Assembly (NCBI RefSeq): GCF_047663525.1
Contig: NC_092613.1
Span: 955,501-1,019,500, forward strand
Length of the DNA: 64,000 nucleotides
Reading direction: 5' to 3'
Origin: Anas platyrhynchos
Taxonomy: Eukaryota > Chordata > Aves > Anseriformes > Anatidae
Shown: positions 45,001 to 55,819 of the stretch, piece after piece
Numbering within the stretch: position 1 is the stretch's first letter
How the letters are laid out: each line of letters begins with the position of its first letter
Made by a program: the position numbers and the translations under genes
The notes under the pieces: model-generated
Told to the model about the DNA's origin: nothing
Databases searched by the model: none
What the model saw: only the letters and a program-made list of their open reading frames with translations

Positions 45001-47120
45001 TTCAGTACTTGAGCAACTGTATTTGGTCCAAACCATTCTCCAATTGACTTCCCCTCTCCAACACCCACCTGTGCTGTTTTCACAGTGAAAAAAAGACACA
45101 CATACACAAAATCAAAGAAAAATGAGACCATAAAGAATGTCGGAACAATATACAGTAAATACTGTGACTGTCAAACATTCTAGAGTAACTGCAATCTGTA
45201 TTTAGCAATAACAATTATTTTCTCAATCTATGCTCTTTTCAAAACTTAGGGAGTGCCAATTTCTTTAATAAACAAAAGGCTTCTAAACTACAATGAGAAT
45301 TACAAGTTAACAAATGTTAGTGCCCTTTATTACAAATTACAGCAATAAGCTACAAGACTGTCTATTCTAACATTACTGACTCTGGTACCCAAGGCTTACA
45401 GAGTTTATCAAGAGCTAGATTCTAGTACATGGCTTTATTTAGGTCTCAGGGAATGTTTCTGTACTACTAGTCTTTGCGCCCATCTGCATACCTTTTTATT
45501 TTTATATAAGCATACACATTGTCTTCACATCCACTTTTTAAAATTATGAATTAACATACTGCAAATTAGTGATTCAACACAGTAGAAATTTCAGTGGAAA
45601 AAACCTGAAAGTTTATGTTTGTTCTTACCCATCTGGTGGATTGAATAACAGCAAGCCTTCCTGTCGAGAAAGCATCGTAGGATTCTGTGATATTCTTCTG
45701 GTTGTTTTTTGTGTTTTTCCCATTGCCAATCTGAAAGGAAAAATTGATATAGAATAAAAAATGGTGACGTTTTCATTACACTGATCAAATGTCTAGACAG
45801 CAGAAAGCTTTATAATGAGATGTTAAAAGACATTTCAATTCATCTCGAATATTTACATTTTGTGTAGAGCTCCTAGAATTCCAAGCTTGTTATTTATCAT
45901 CAAGCTGCCCTTTATCATCATAGGCTAGATTGTAAAAACAGGGAAAATAAAACAAAACAAAAACATCAACTGCAAACATATTCTGACGGATCATGCTGCG
46001 TGTTGATAGCCATTCCAGTATCTCTGAGCTTCCAAGATTATTTAAAAGTACAGGCTGTGTTTAGACCTTGTTGGATTTCTAAGCACCCATTAAATAACAA
46101 CATAAGATCCATACAGAAAGTCCAAACACTCCACTGGCAGCATCCTGGGATGTGACATGCACGCTTAAGAGCTTGCACCAGGGGGGTTTGGACCTCGTGC
46201 TGCTGACAAGTGAGTAGTGAAGAGAAGGGTAAGAGCACTGTCCCACGGTGGCAGGTTTTCCCTTGGCCTCAACTTGGGTGTTACACTAAAAGGTTTATAA
46301 AATAATGGCGACAGGATTCCCCATTTGTTCTCCTTCTATGCCTATTTCTCTGCTTCAGGCTGGGATGATTTCACCCAGCTGAATATGAATTGATTCATTA
46401 GGAACTGTTACCAGGGCATCAAAGAAAGTCTCACTAATAAATTCAGGGTTTGTGCTTTTAATGGAGTACTTACGAAGAAGCGTCTGCAGACAATACCGAA
46501 GTTCCCTCAGGACCAGCACTCACCTCTCCCTAAGTGTCTGCAGATCAGTGCTTGGGCCAGCATCATCTGCCCGCATCGCAGCATACATCCCCAGCCAGCG
46601 TCCGACGAAGGACCCGTGCCTCCTGTTAGGAAAGTTCAGCACAATCAGTGCAGGCTTTCAACTGGGTGCAGCACCACAGAGGACATTTCAGAGTGCTAGA
46701 AAACAGATAGGGCTGCTGAAGCCTCCATGAACTGTCCTACAGATAAAAGGCACACAGCAAGACTTTGGTTCCATGCTGTTGGTCTAATTCTAATCTCTGC
46801 ATTGCACAAATAAACAAAATTCATTTATTCCTTGTGGAGCTGACTTACTCTTTTCATTCTTCAAGCAGCATTCACAAACCATTTACTGCATGCTATACAA
46901 CATGATCACCTGTTTACATACAGACATAAATAAACACTGATTTTAATAATCTTCATGTTTGCATAAACAGTTAAAATGATGCTCAAAATGCGCTGATACT
47001 CTAGAAATATTTTCCCAGCCTACGATGCCATCACTTATCTTGCTATTTAATTTAGAACAATGCAGCAAATCTGCAGTATACTCACCAATAGGCAAAAACT
47101 TTCTTCTATACGTAAACCAC
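38939..47120 (-). CDS. ATG4A-like: ATG4A-like cysteine protease, copy C (complete in window, splice sites intact)
   Basis: This is the best copy. Exons in transcription order: 47086 to about 47120, 46524-46622, 45629-45730, 45001-45073, 43588-43667, 42862-43049, 42674-42752, 41646-41791, 40540-40596, 39277-39388 and 38939-39003. Every internal junction has a GT donor and AG acceptor, and the phases join without frameshift into about 345 codons. Recognisable ATG4A blocks include TYRRKF, GWGC (nucleophile), [14 protein letters not shown] (loop Trp), LRLGIN, LDPHTTQ (catalytic Asp and His), MFELVQKHP and the terminal FEIL (LIR-like). ATG4 processes and delipidates ATG8/GABARAP/LC3 in the cytosol. 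No exon encoding the usual first ~53 residues is found, so the product either starts inside the protease domain, gains a new 5' exon, or is not made. The exon with [10 protein letters not shown] keeps the Phe of QSFVD, as in human (QTFVD), where B and D have Ser. Confidence 0.85.
39277..39388 (-). CDS. ATG4A-like: Copy C, exon [15 protein letters not shown]
   Basis: A 112-bp exon with acceptor cctcag and donor gtaagg. It encodes [18 protein letters not shown] then [19 protein letters not shown], a near-identical match to the ATG4A C-terminal region. Confidence 0.92.
40540..40596 (-). CDS. ATG4A-like: Copy C, exon [19 protein letters not shown]
   Basis: A 57-bp phase-0 exon with acceptor cctaag and donor gtaaga, encoding 19 residues that match the ATG4A segment GFFCKEE.DFDN.CSLVQK. 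Confidence 0.9.
41646..41791 (-). CDS. ATG4A-like: Copy C, catalytic Asp-Pro-His exon
   Basis: A 146-bp exon with acceptor tccag and donor gtaagt. It encodes [12 protein letters not shown], with the catalytic Asp and His, then [18 protein letters not shown] and on to NLDPSVAL. All copies seen keep Asp-Pro-His. Confidence 0.92.
42674..42752 (-). CDS. ATG4A-like: Copy C, exon [14 protein letters not shown]
   Basis: A 79-bp exon with acceptor cctag and donor gtaagg. It encodes [18 protein letters not shown] then AYYFIGFL, with the final G of a split Gly codon. This is almost identical to ATG4A. Confidence 0.92.
42862..43049 (-). CDS. ATG4A-like: Copy C, exon KMC...LRLGIN...DAFK
   Basis: A 188-bp exon with acceptor ccgcag and donor gtaagg. 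The 3' half ([19 protein letters not shown]) is clearly ATG4A. The 5' half is a Ser/His-rich stretch ([18 protein letters not shown]) unlike what I recall of human ATG4A, which also has a variable linker here. Copy C has His (NHIHPVY) where B and D have Asn. Confidence 0.88.
43588..43667 (-). CDS. ATG4A-like: Copy C, exon [14 protein letters not shown]
   Basis: An 80-bp exon with acceptor ttctag and donor gtaagt. It encodes [15 protein letters not shown] then [11 protein letters not shown], closely matching ATG4A. The same exon in copy B (21147-21226) is identical, but its donor is mutated to ggaagt. Confidence 0.92.
44072..44095. repeat. 24-bp perfect palindrome in ATG4A intron (copy C)
   Basis: Identical to the site at 21631-21654, in the same intron. 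Confidence 0.95.
45001..45073 (-). CDS. ATG4A-like: Copy C, exon with regulatory-loop Trp
   Basis: A 73-bp exon with acceptor aaacag and donor gtaagt. It encodes [14 protein letters not shown] then [11 protein letters not shown]. The Trp of GEW lies in the loop that gates the ATG4 active site. The usual Met of AQMGVG is Val here. Confidence 0.9.
45629..45730 (-). CDS. ATG4A-like: Copy C, exon DWQWEK...YSIHQM
   Basis: A 102-bp exon with acceptor tttcag and donor gtaaga. It encodes 34 residues starting [14 protein letters not shown] and ending CCYSIHQM, a near-match to ATG4A. Human ATG4A has Asp in FLDRKDCC where all copies here have Ala. Confidence 0.92.
46524..46622 (-). CDS. ATG4A-like: Copy C, catalytic-cysteine exon
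   Basis: A 99-bp exon with acceptor taacag and donor gtgagt. It encodes [12 protein letters not shown] followed by [20 protein letters not shown]. The Cys of GWGC corresponds to Cys77 of human ATG4A, the nucleophile. The equivalent exons are 1616-1714 (A), 24071-24169 (B) and 63401-63499 (D). Confidence 0.92.
47086..47120 (-). CDS. ATG4A-like: Copy C, first recognised ATG4A exon (5'-truncated)
   Basis: Encodes [11 protein letters not shown] plus the first base of Gly and ends at a gtgagt donor. The TYR motif holds the Tyr known to support catalysis in ATG4B. Upstream, where ATG4A should read ...ISARL, the sequence turns into unrelated codons and, about 30 bp further on, the CR1-derived repeat. 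The upper boundary is therefore only where homology ends, and no convincing acceptor is seen. Confidence 0.75.
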
Positions 47121-47151
47121 GTTAAACCACAGCAAACCACACGTGAACACA

Positions 47152-47358
47152 CCTTGGCTTATTGTCTGACTTTGGCTTATGGTGCGTCTGTTGCTGTGTC
47201 CAGCACAGTGCAGACCCTAAATTGCTACCAAAACCTTGCCACAAACCTCAATCCCCCTGTTAAAAGAGACCCTCTTGTTTGTTGCCCTTCTTTCGACACT
47301 CTCTAACAGGTTTATGTCTTTTTCTTATACTGCGGAGCCCAAAACTGCACTCAGTACT
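47152..47358 (-). mobile_element. CR1 LINE fragment, spacer 3 (single copy)
   Basis: Same fragment beside the copy C first exon. Here it runs straight into the (AAAAT)n tract and the sequence equivalent to 5237 onward, without the duplication seen in spacer 1. Confidence 0.65.
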
Positions 47359-47529
47359 CAGTACATGGAATACCAAGAGAGACTGCCTGGCATTTTCTCT
47401 TCTCTGCAGAAGCTCTGTTGCTAACACTGTCCAGAAATCACCACTGTCACAGACAGTAGTAGCATTCCCTCCTCCCACAGTTTGTTCTTCCCCCCAAGAC
47501 TTAGACACCACCCAGAAAAAGAAGAATAA

Positions 47530-47605
47530 TAATACTAATAAAATAAAATAAAATAAAATAAAATAAAATAAAATAAAATAAAATAAAATAAAATAAAATA
47601 AAATA
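47530..47605. repeat. (AAAAT)n pentanucleotide microsatellite, spacer 3
   Basis: About 13 units at the position equivalent to 5081-5236. Confidence 0.97.
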
Positions 47606-48367
47606 GTCAAAAGCCATCAGGAAGGCAGTGGTGCAGACTGTGGAGAGCCTGGGTTCAAATCCTTCTTCTGTGAGGCTCTGAACCTATATCCCACCACAAT
47701 CTCTCTGCTAATGTATGGCAGGGAAAGGAGGAAGAAAGAACATATCTCCTGCACTTTCCATTTATTGTTGACTGACAATTCTGTAGAGTTATAAAGCCTC
47801 AATCAGTGAGATACAGGGTTCTTCTCACATTGTCTCACTGTGCCCTAAGCGGAACAGCTCTAGTCTAATAGATGCTTCACCACAAAATCATGAGTCATCT
47901 GCAGTTTTGAACTTTTCTGGGATCAAGTCCCTTCAGATGGTTGAGGAATCTGCTCCAGCACCTATGTAAACTGGTGCTCTACTAAGCTAGTGAGTGAACA
48001 AGAGAGAAATCCTCTGCTAGATGACTTGACAAATTGGGTCTGAAAATAGTGTTGAGGCAGAATAGTCCACGATTTTTGCCTTGGGTGCACAGAGGGATTG
48101 GGTGTTGTAGACTTCTTTTATTCTTCATTAAGATAAACATTTTCAAAAATGTGCTTGTTCAACCTTGCTCCCACTGTGTGCATGGGAGGGAGATAACTGA
48201 AAGTGGGGAGCGTTGCTTGGATCCTGCAAGTGGCTGAGGTCCAGTGGGGTTGGAGGCTTTCTTCCTCCTTTTGGAAATGCAGAGCAACCCTGCACCTCCC
48301 CTGCACTTGCAGAAGGATCGTGACAGCCCAAAGCACAGCGGCTTTGTAATTGCTGCACACACTTCGA

Positions 48368-49277
48368 TCGGATTTACGTGGCAAGGGTTTGGTAGCAGGG
48401 GCCTGCAGGGATGGCGTCTGTGAGAACAATCCAGACAACAGCCAGCTCCAGATAGCTCCAAAAGGGCCCCGGCGCTTGCCAGAGCTGAGCCAATAAGCGA
48501 TGTTGTTTGCACCTCTGGGAGAGCAGATGTAAGCAGGGGGAAATACTGCTGCACAACAGAAGCTGGAAGAGCAAGGAGTGAGAAGCAGCCCTGCAGCCCC
48601 CAAGGTGAGTGCAGCAGGAGGCAGGAGGTGCTCCAGGCTCACAGCAGCAGTTCCCCTGCGGGCTGTGCAGGGAGAGGCCCCTGGTGGAGCAGGCTGTCCC
48701 CCTGCACCCATGGGTCCCCCATGGAGCAGATCTCCACGCTGCTGCCCCCCTGTGGGTGGAGGAGCCCCCGGTGGAGCAGGTGGCTGTGGCCTGGAGGAGG
48801 CTGCGGCCTGTGGAGAGCCCCCGCAGGAGCAGGCCCCGGGCCGCAGCTGCAGCCATGGAGAGGAGCCCCCGCAGGAGCAGGGGGGCTGGGGGGAGCTGCC
48901 GCCCAGCCGTGGGGGACCCGTGCTGGAGCAGTTTGCTCCTGGGGGATGGATGGATGGATGGATGGAGCCCGTGGGACGGAGCCGTGTGGGAGCAGTGCTT
49001 GAGGAGCTGCTGCCTGTGGGCAGCCCGTGTGGGATCAGCTGGGGAAGGGCGGCATCCCATGGGAGGGACCCCACGGGGAGCAGGGGCAGGGAGGGACCCT
49101 GAGGGTCACTCTGCTGAGTCTGCTTTGCCCGTCACGATACTTGTTGAGCCATCGCCCTGTCCTTATCTCAGCCCTGGAGCCCTTTGCATCGTATTTTCTC
49201 CCCCTTTCCCTTTGAGGAGGGGGAGTGAGAGAGCGGCCGTGGTGGAACTCGGCTGCCCACCCGCTTTGAACCACCGC
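48368..49277 (+). mobile_element. Avian LTR-retrotransposon-like element, unit 3
   Basis: Tandem-unit equivalent of 6000-6909, nearly identical. Confidence 0.55.
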
Positions 49278-52200
49278 AGTTGCAAAGTCCTGGGAAAGAT
49301 TTCTTTCAAGAAATTAAACAAGGTGTTTAACAAAGAAATGCAGAGTTTCCTTTTGAAGGCTTCCTGGAGAATTGGGCTTCTTTCCTATTCCCAGCTCAGA
49401 GGAAGGGAATTGTTGATTTCACCTTCTTTTTTCTGACATGGAAATCAAAGGTGAACTGCTCTACAAGGACGGGCAACGTCTCAGAATCAAGCTCTTTTGC
49501 TCTGTAGTCCTTTCTCAAGGAAAAGATTGATCACACACCTTCCACAGATGTAGGGGAGCAGAGAATAATTTGGGAACTACTCTAATTCAAGTCAGTTTGG
49601 GCATAGTGGTACTTCCCTAGCTGTTTCTGAGACGGACGCATTAGCAACAGAGAGTGTTGTGCCGTCACTGGGAGGCGCCTGCGGTGATGACTTCAGAAAC
49701 AGAACTGAATTGTGTCACCACAGCACTTTGGCAACAGCTGCCTCTGTGCACGTTTAGCTGGGAGGCACAGAGAAGGGTGCTGGATGCGATGAAACCACGT
49801 GAGGATTTGTGGATCTCCCCTTGAGGTGCACAGAGAGGGACCATGCCCTTCTGTAAGTGTTTTGATGCTTGGCTGAGGAAAAAAATGTGGTTTTGTTGTG
49901 AATGCTTCATTGTAGTATTCTGTAGTTTGTGTCAAGTCCTTACAGAAGCCTCAAGGTTGGTACTTTGCTCAATGATGGAGCTGCACAGAGTGAGAACAGA
50001 CCCAATGTACGGGTGAGGGCCTCTGCACGTTCTCTTCTTCCTACAGACGATCAACAAATAAGGGGAGACAGAGAAGAGTGTGCTGTGGTCCTCCCATAGA
50101 CCGCAAGTACTAAAGCATAAACAAGAGGCTTAAGAGTCCCCCTGTCATGTTAAAATTCAGGCAGCAATGGACTTCCTCACACGGGCTGGCCTGTCGACTA
50201 GTGTCTCAGGCTGTGGCGTATGAAGATGCACTCCATCTGCTTTCAGGGTAGCAATGGCAGTGGGCAAGCTTCCTGACCTTAACATTTGTCATTTCATTTC
50301 TCACCTGAGTTTTGGTGGTTCTTCACGATTCATTCTTGGACTAGAAAAAAAAAAAAAAAGTGAATTTGGATCAAAATAAAAGGATAAAAGGATTTCCTTT
50401 CCATTAATTACATGTTCTTACCTTTGTAACAGATTTGGTTATTGACTTAGAAGGCAAATATCTGGCCAGACTGCAAGACTTGTGCTCGCAGCGTGGGACA
50501 GCTCTCGTAAAGGTGATTCAGGGCAGTTTCTGGAAAACAAGACATCAGATCTCCCAAACAGCTTTCTTTGTGCTAATGTAGGAAGGGTGAGTAAGTGTAA
50601 AGGTAAGAGCCCAGATACCGTAAGAAGCAGAAAGTGTGAAGGAAACTTCCTTCTGGCTGATACAGCTCCATATCTAGTTGTCAAGTATGAAGAGAGCAGT
50701 GCTAAGTTTCTTGGGGAGAGGTAAAAAAGAAGAGACTGGGAGATTGTAAAAGGAAAAAGTGGGATTCCCTATTTCAGGAAATCCTAGGAACTGGAAATAG
50801 AGATTGGAAGAGTGCTTTAAGCCAAGACAGACATGTTTTAAAACTAAAACCTAGGAGTTGAATGAACCAAGAAATGAATCCCTTTTGATTATGCAGTTGT
50901 GTCCAGTGTTATCTTGGGAAATATGGTTTCCACATAAAACGTATCTGGGGCTTGAAGTTCTCCTAAGGCCCTTCTCTGTGTATTCCCTACTGTTTGGTAA
51001 GCGCTGAGGTCACACTGCAGACAGCAGCACGTCCTCTCCCCACTACTTAGCTGTCTGTTCTCACAACACGTCTAGGAACAGAATGGCTTGGACACAACTG
51101 CACCTAGGACCGAGCTCATTCAAGCTGCTGGACGAGGTAAAAGCTCTGGACAAGCGAAGGGGAGGGAGGGATGGGTGGACATACAATATGATCACTTTAA
51201 TCTCATTTCTCTAAGAATCCTGGCTGAGAAAACAAAACAAAACAGAATCAAAAAGAACAGAACAGAACAGAACAAATGAAGCAAGCAGCTAGCTTGCTGG
51301 AGACATTGTCTGGGAAGCAGTGAAAACACTTGCAAACAAAAACACGTCAAAGGACTAACTCTTTGAGCTTAATTCTAATCCAACAGCATAACCTCAAAGT
51401 CCTGTTTCTGTTCGTAACAGGCTGGTCCAGTAACATGTCCCATTGGATGACTTTGCAGCATAGATGTCAGGAATGCAGCTTGGGATCCCCTCCTTCTACT
51501 CAGAGTTCACTTTGAAGGGATGAGCAAGTAATTCTTCCTGGGTTGACGGAAATCTAAAGTCTGTTTTCTAACACTCTTGCAGACGCTTCTCTGTCCATCG
51601 GCCTGTCCTGCCAACTCTGGTGTGAGTGTGAAGTTGTGGCAAGAGGGATTTCCCATTCCTATTTGACCTGATGGACACCAGCTTTCCTCGGAAATGGCTG
51701 ATGTTGCTGAGGAGGCAGCAGTATCAAAGCCCTTGCTGATGAAGGTACAACCAGCTGGGGAGGCTTTGGCATTTCTGCACAAGGCTGCTCCCTGACTGTC
51801 ACTCCAGACTCAGATTCGGAAAGAAGCAAAGCAAGCTAGAGGAAAACTGGATGTCCTGGTAATTTTCTTTTTCTTTTATTTCTTCATTCTTCACTTGTAA
51901 GAAAATCTAAATCTTAACCCTTTGTTTGAAAACACGGCTTTATGGAAATGCTTATGGGTGTGCTCCTTCACCTTGTGTGGAACCTGCTTCACCTCGCTTC
52001 AGCTATAGGACACCTATGCTCCAATTTATGCTTCCCATGATAAAGCGGTGTTCTTTCGGTGTTCTTTTCTGTGATGCTTGCAGGCGAGGTTGAAAAGAGT
52101 TGTCAGTAGGATTCTTCGTTTCCTTTGCAGTATCCAAAGCTCCATATTACCGTGGATCTTCTCCTCTGATCTGGAAAGCTTCACAGGCCAAAAGAGAATT

Positions 52201-53551
52201 GAGATGAAGAAGGAAATAGAGAATGCTGACCAATATTGCCAAGTACCACCCGTAAGTTTTGTGAAAGAATCCGGTGCATTTCTGTAGTGGTAGAAAGTTC
52301 ATAAAATCATCGTCGTGCACTTGAAGGCAAGCAATGCTGTAAAAATGAAGAATGCAAGGCCTTGCTTAAGGACAATCTTCAGGCTGCTTCTAGATCAACA
52401 GCTTATTTGCTTCTTCCACAACCTCATCTCCGCTTGCTTAGAAGTTGTGAAGGTCGGAAGCACACTCCGTCTTTTTCATCCCCTCTGTGTATCTTTTCCC
52501 TGACAGCAACTTCTGTCTTGGCTCTTCACATCCAGCCAGAGCAGTTGCTTTGCCTCCGCAACCTGCAGGCTGACCTCTCGTGTGTACCTGTGCTGGACTG
52601 AGGGTAATGCTTGTAACGCACACAGATGCTGCATTCACTGTGACTTTTAGAAAAGAGAGCAAGAAGCTAACCTGCACAGCAGACTCTTAGGTTTCTGTAT
52701 CTCTCTCTCTCTCTCTCTCTCTCTATCTGCATATATATTTCAGTACTTATTTACTTCTTTAAAGATACCTTAAATAGAATAGATACTTTAAGAAAGCTTA
52801 CTTGTTCTTCCCCTTTCCTTGTTTTTAACGTTTGCTTTTCTAACCAATCCTTAATGTTACAACATTGGATTGATGCAGTACTCAGTCCTGAGAAGTTCTC
52901 AAAGCACATCAGTGATTTCTCTATTTCTCAACCTTTCCATCTTCATTGAGATCTCTCATCTGAATTTAGGTATGAGGTGAAGAAGAACACTGCAAGCAGC
53001 TGAAGCCGTATCAGACACATGCTTCTGCTAGGAAGTCATTCCGAGTGATTCCACGGTGTACTTTAGACAGGTTTGCTCTGGTCCTCTGGACTCAGCATCC
53101 CCAAGGGATATTTCAAAGCTCTCGGAAGGACCCGTCATTATCTCTGACACTGCAGCCTCCAGTAGGAAGGGGTAGATATTCCTTGCCCTTGTGCAAAGGA
53201 ACTACTCAGTTAGCTGTTTCTAACCCAAATCTCGTTGTTGTCTTCTATTGACAGACACCACCCGGCTAGCCAAGCTAAACCACTGAAAATGGAAGGAGTG
53301 GGACATCTTCCAAAGCCTGCTGCTGCTTCTAAGCAGAAGTGCGCTGTAGGTGGGGACACAGCAAGAGGAAACGTCCAGGCCACGGTGGAACTGCAAGGCA
53401 CCTGTCTGAGCCACACAACGAAGTCAGCGATTCCCAGTTGGAGACTGTTGCTCGACCAGTGACACAGCAGCTGGAGCGCTTCTGGTTGCTGCTGATGGGT
53501 TCCCGTGAATCAGCCAGGGATAGGAGCTATGAGAACGACTGAAGCGATTTG
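49278..53551. other. Unassigned spacer with exon-like open frames, unit 3
   Basis: Equivalent of the unit 2 stretch, including the part absent from unit 1 (52579-53540). No gene can be named. Confidence 0.35.
52699..52725. repeat. (CT)n dinucleotide microsatellite, unit 3
   Basis: About 13 CT repeats, shorter than the unit 2 allele. Confidence 0.97.
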
Positions 53552-54268
53552 AAGTTACCCGAAAGAAAGAAGAGAGGAGAGAAGAAGACAAGAGGGGAGG
53601 GAAGGGGAGGGAATAAAAGGAAGGGAGGGGAGGGGAGGGGAGGGCAGGGGGAGGGTAGGATAGGATAGGATAGGATAGGATAGGATAGGATAGGATAGGA
53701 TAGGATAGGATAGGATAGGATAGGATAGGATAGGATAGGATAGGATAGGGTAGGGTAGGGTAGGGTAGGGTAGGGTAGGGTAGTGTAGCGTAGCGTAGTG
53801 TAGCGTGTTAGAGGGGAGGGGAGCATAGGAGAGTATAGGGTAGTGTAGGGGATCGGAGTTTAGGGGAGTGTAGGGTAGGATACGGGAGGGGAGTGTAGGA
53901 GAGTGTAGGGGAGGGGGGCATAGGGTAATGTAGGGTAGTGTAGCGAACGGGAGTTTAGGGTAGGATAGGGGAGGGGAGTGTAGGAGTGTGTAGGGTAGTA
54001 TAGGGGAGGGGAGTGTAGCAGAGTATAGGGACAGGGAGCATAGGGGAGGGGGTGTAGGGGAGGGGAGGAGACGGGAGGGGAGGGGAGAGGATGGGGGGGA
54101 GGGGAGGGGAGGCAAAAGTGGGGAGAGGAGGCAAAAGAGGGTAAAGAAGGGGAGGGGAGCGGAGGGGAGGGGAGGGGAGGGGAGGGGAGGGGAGGGGAGG
54201 GGAGGGGAGGGGAGGGGAGGGGAGGGGAGGGGAGGGGAGGGGAGGGGAGGGGAGGGGAGGGGAGGGGA
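53552..54268. repeat. G-rich pentamer VNTR block, unit 3
   Basis: Same organisation. The final (GAGGG)n array is about 120 bp (54149-54268), intermediate between units 1 and 2. Confidence 0.95.
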
Positions 54269-54289
54269 GTGCTACCATAAATAAAATTG

Positions 54290-54598
54290 CCAAATACATG
54301 ACACCTCCGAGTTGACAAGGGCTGAACTACTGAAAAAGAAAAGAAAATCTATATTGTGTGCTTTACAACACAATTGTGTGCTTTACAACACAATATGTGT
54401 TATATATATATATTATATATGTTTTTTATATGTTTTATATATGTTTTAATAAAATAAGGAAATGATATTTTTTTTCTACGTTTGTGGTTTCCAAACTGTA
54501 GTTAATAAACATTAAACAAGATGCAATAGGATCTCGTTAACTCTTTTGTTTGAAAAAACAGTGGCCCTGATCGAGAGGTGCAAGTGAGAGGAGACAAT
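54290..54598. other. Composite deletion junction in spacer 3
   Basis: Four pieces in about 300 bp. After the G-rich VNTR and its flank (to about 54301) come a 50-bp remnant of the segment X 3' end (CACCTCCGAGTTGAC...AAATCTATA), a tandemly doubled ATTGTGTGCTTTACAACACA, the TA-rich tract and 3' flank seen in spacer 2 (26941-27115), then GGCCCTGATCGAGAGGTGC with further flank found nowhere else, before core D starts at 54599. About 4.2 kb present in units 1 and 2 (11048 to 15210) is missing. Confidence 0.85.
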
Positions 54599-55004
54599 AT
54601 TCAGTATTTCTCTATGTTGTCATTTATTGGTGAAGATGAAAGTCTGCAGTTCATGTTCATTACACTAGCATGACAACATGACCACAAGGGGGACTGTCTG
54701 GTAGTGAAAAGGAACTTCAGCATGGATTAAAAATCTTTGCCTTTCTTTATTCTGAACTGTTTTTCTTATGGCTGCTAGAGAGAGATTCTCTGCCTTAGAA
54801 ATAAAACTGCCCAGGCTGTTCTGATAAACCTGTAGGGTTAAGGCACTTCTACCAAAACAGATTTCAAAAGGCAAGAAGTCAAAAAGCAACAATTCAGTAA
54901 TCTGTGTACGCTTCTATATTAAGTTTTAAGATAACCTGGTTTATATTTAGTTCACACAAATTATCCAAACATAGCAGCATACAACCTAAGAAAAGCTTAA
55001 GAAA

Positions 55005-55010
55005 TTTATT
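55005..55010 (-). promoter_or_regulatory. Candidate poly(A) signal, copy D
   Basis: AATAAA on the minus strand about 0.8 kb downstream of the copy D stop, at the conserved position. Confidence 0.4.
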
Positions 55011-55819
55011 AGATGCACAGATAAAGTGCTGTAACAGAGAAACTTGTGTAAATCTATTCTAAAATAAATAAGGTACAGTTAAACCACCTTTGACTCGTTT
55101 TAACTCGGAAAGAAATAACCTAAGTTTTAATCATTTGAATTTTAAGGTCAAGGTGAAATATACCATAACTATAACAGTGGTTGTGATCTGTATCAACTAT
55201 TTGAGGCTCCTGTTCCTCTTGAGGTCTCCCAGAAACAGGAAGGCTATTGCAAAATGTGTCCATTAGACATAGTTCCTTTTACAGAAACATTTTTGTAATA
55301 AAGTCTGGTTGCTCAAATACATGTTAAAATATTTAACAAGGAAACAATTTTCTCCTGATCCAGTCGATCTTTTAAACAAGACAATGTATTTTTCCTATGA
55401 CGCAGCCCACAGGAGGGAACAGAAGTAAACATCCTCCTGAACTGAAGACTGTTTTGCTTGAAGAACTAAACTATTGCATTATTATATGAGAGCAAGAAAT
55501 ATCCATTTGGGTTATCCCTTTCTCCAAACATGGTCCCCAGTGATACATGTATTTTTGCCTTAATCTCAAAGGCCCGTTTGTCTCCAGGTAAGGTACGTTA
55601 AAAAGAGATTCCCTTTAAGCATCTTATCACAAGATCTCTTACTGCCTTTCCATCCGGGGAAGCTTGTGTGTTAAACTGCCCTTGGAGTTTTGGATGCTAC
55701 TAGATTTCTGTGCTCTGTTATCCATAATTTCAGGCACTTCGGGGCTAACATGGCTGTTTAAGTCAATGCAATAATATTACCAATATATTCAACACTCAGA
55801 AGAGTCACCACAGTTTCCT

